A DNA stretch of 22,938 nt. Source: DASPOJ01 sp049790315 (GTDB taxonomy: Bacteria; Acidobacteriota; Terriglobia; Acidiferrales; UBA7541). Location: assembly GCA_049790315.1 (NCBI GenBank), contig JBAQYV010000192.1:1-22938 (forward strand), written 5' to 3'. This document shows, in pieces, positions 22,776 through 22,938 of this stretch (its first letter is position 1; each line of letters opens with the position of its first letter). The position numbers and the translations under genes are program-made. Under the pieces are notes generated by a model. It was not told where the DNA came from and did not search any database. It saw only the letters and a program-made list of their open reading frames with translations.

Positions 22776-22938
22776 CGGGTGAGGTTGAGGTGCTGTAAGG
22801 CGCGTGAGGCGATGCAGTGGTACGCGGGCGGGGCGTTGCCGCAGGCGAAACGGCGGAGAAATTCAGCGGCACGCCTTCGGTGGGCTTTGACGCGTCAAGC
22901 GAGGGTGAGCGTTTCCAGTTCACACCACCGTATAGCAT
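22776..22938. other. Window edge: no confident gene
   Basis: Follows repeat copy 2 to the end of the window. Frames are open on both strands (minus from 22938, plus from GTG 22817 to the edge), with similar third-position GC, so I cannot choose. A longer form of the repeat or the edge of another gene is possible. A read past the edge would settle it. Confidence 0.3.

Noticed and set aside
22465..22938. 157-codon minus-strand ORF over repeat copy 2
   Set aside because: Low-complexity Ser/Thr/Lys translation of a repeat; the frame is also open on the other strand, and there is no domain.

Overview
The window is about 23 kb of GC-rich chromosomal DNA, most likely from an acidobacterium of the Terriglobia/Koribacter kind. 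This rests on general resemblance, not on a marker gene: FecR-domain proteins, a TonB-C-like secreted protein, an Ig/beta-propeller lipoprotein, a membrane-anchored TPR protein beside dgt, and a G+C-poor interspersed repeat with a 39-bp period. No plasmid, phage, CRISPR, tRNA or rRNA gene is visible.

Layout. (1) 1-260: the 3' end of an RNase G/E gene on the plus strand, followed by a clear intrinsic terminator. (2) 270-3712, minus strand: three envelope genes, namely a secreted protein of unknown function, a secreted protein with two TonB-C-like domains, and a FecR-domain protein with a glycine-rich tail. (3) 3728-4330: no confident gene. It holds an AT-rich promoter-like site and repeat copy 1. 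(4) 4331-7079, plus strand: folD-coaE-htrA, a tightly overlapping operon (1-nt and 4-nt overlaps). (5) 7166-7966, minus strand: a DUF374 acyltransferase-like gene. (6) 8015-11319, plus strand: a second FecR-like secreted protein and a large lipoprotein. (7) 11356-19353, minus strand: the core of the window, yceD-rpmF-fabD-fabG-acpP-fabF-etfB-etfA-etfQO. (8) 19726-20473, plus strand: two small proteins, one a membrane zinc-ribbon protein and one built of AIG repeats. (9) 20486-22427, minus strand: a TPR membrane protein and a dGTPase. (10) 22541-22938: repeat copy 2, inverted relative to copy 1, and sequence without a confident gene.

How the genes fit together. The minus-strand block joins ribosome-associated genes (yceD, rpmF) to fatty acid synthesis (fabD, fabG, acpP, fabF). 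It then runs without a break, through a GTGA stop/start overlap, into the electron-transfer flavoprotein module (etfB, etfA, ETF-quinone oxidoreductase), which passes electrons from acyl-CoA dehydrogenases to the quinone pool. Fatty acid building and the electron outlet of fatty acid oxidation therefore appear to share transcription. Promoter-like sites lie before yceD (TTGACT-N16-TATAAT) and before acpP (TTGACC-N17-TAGAAT). plsX and fabH, which often stand between rpmF and fabD, are absent; a 276-nt hairpin-rich gap takes their place.

The most unusual element is the repeat. Two copies about 18.4 kb apart, in opposite orientation, share a C-rich head and 15-nt units (GGAAGTGTTGATTCT-like) at 39-bp spacing. 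Copy 1 lies between a promoter-like site and folD.
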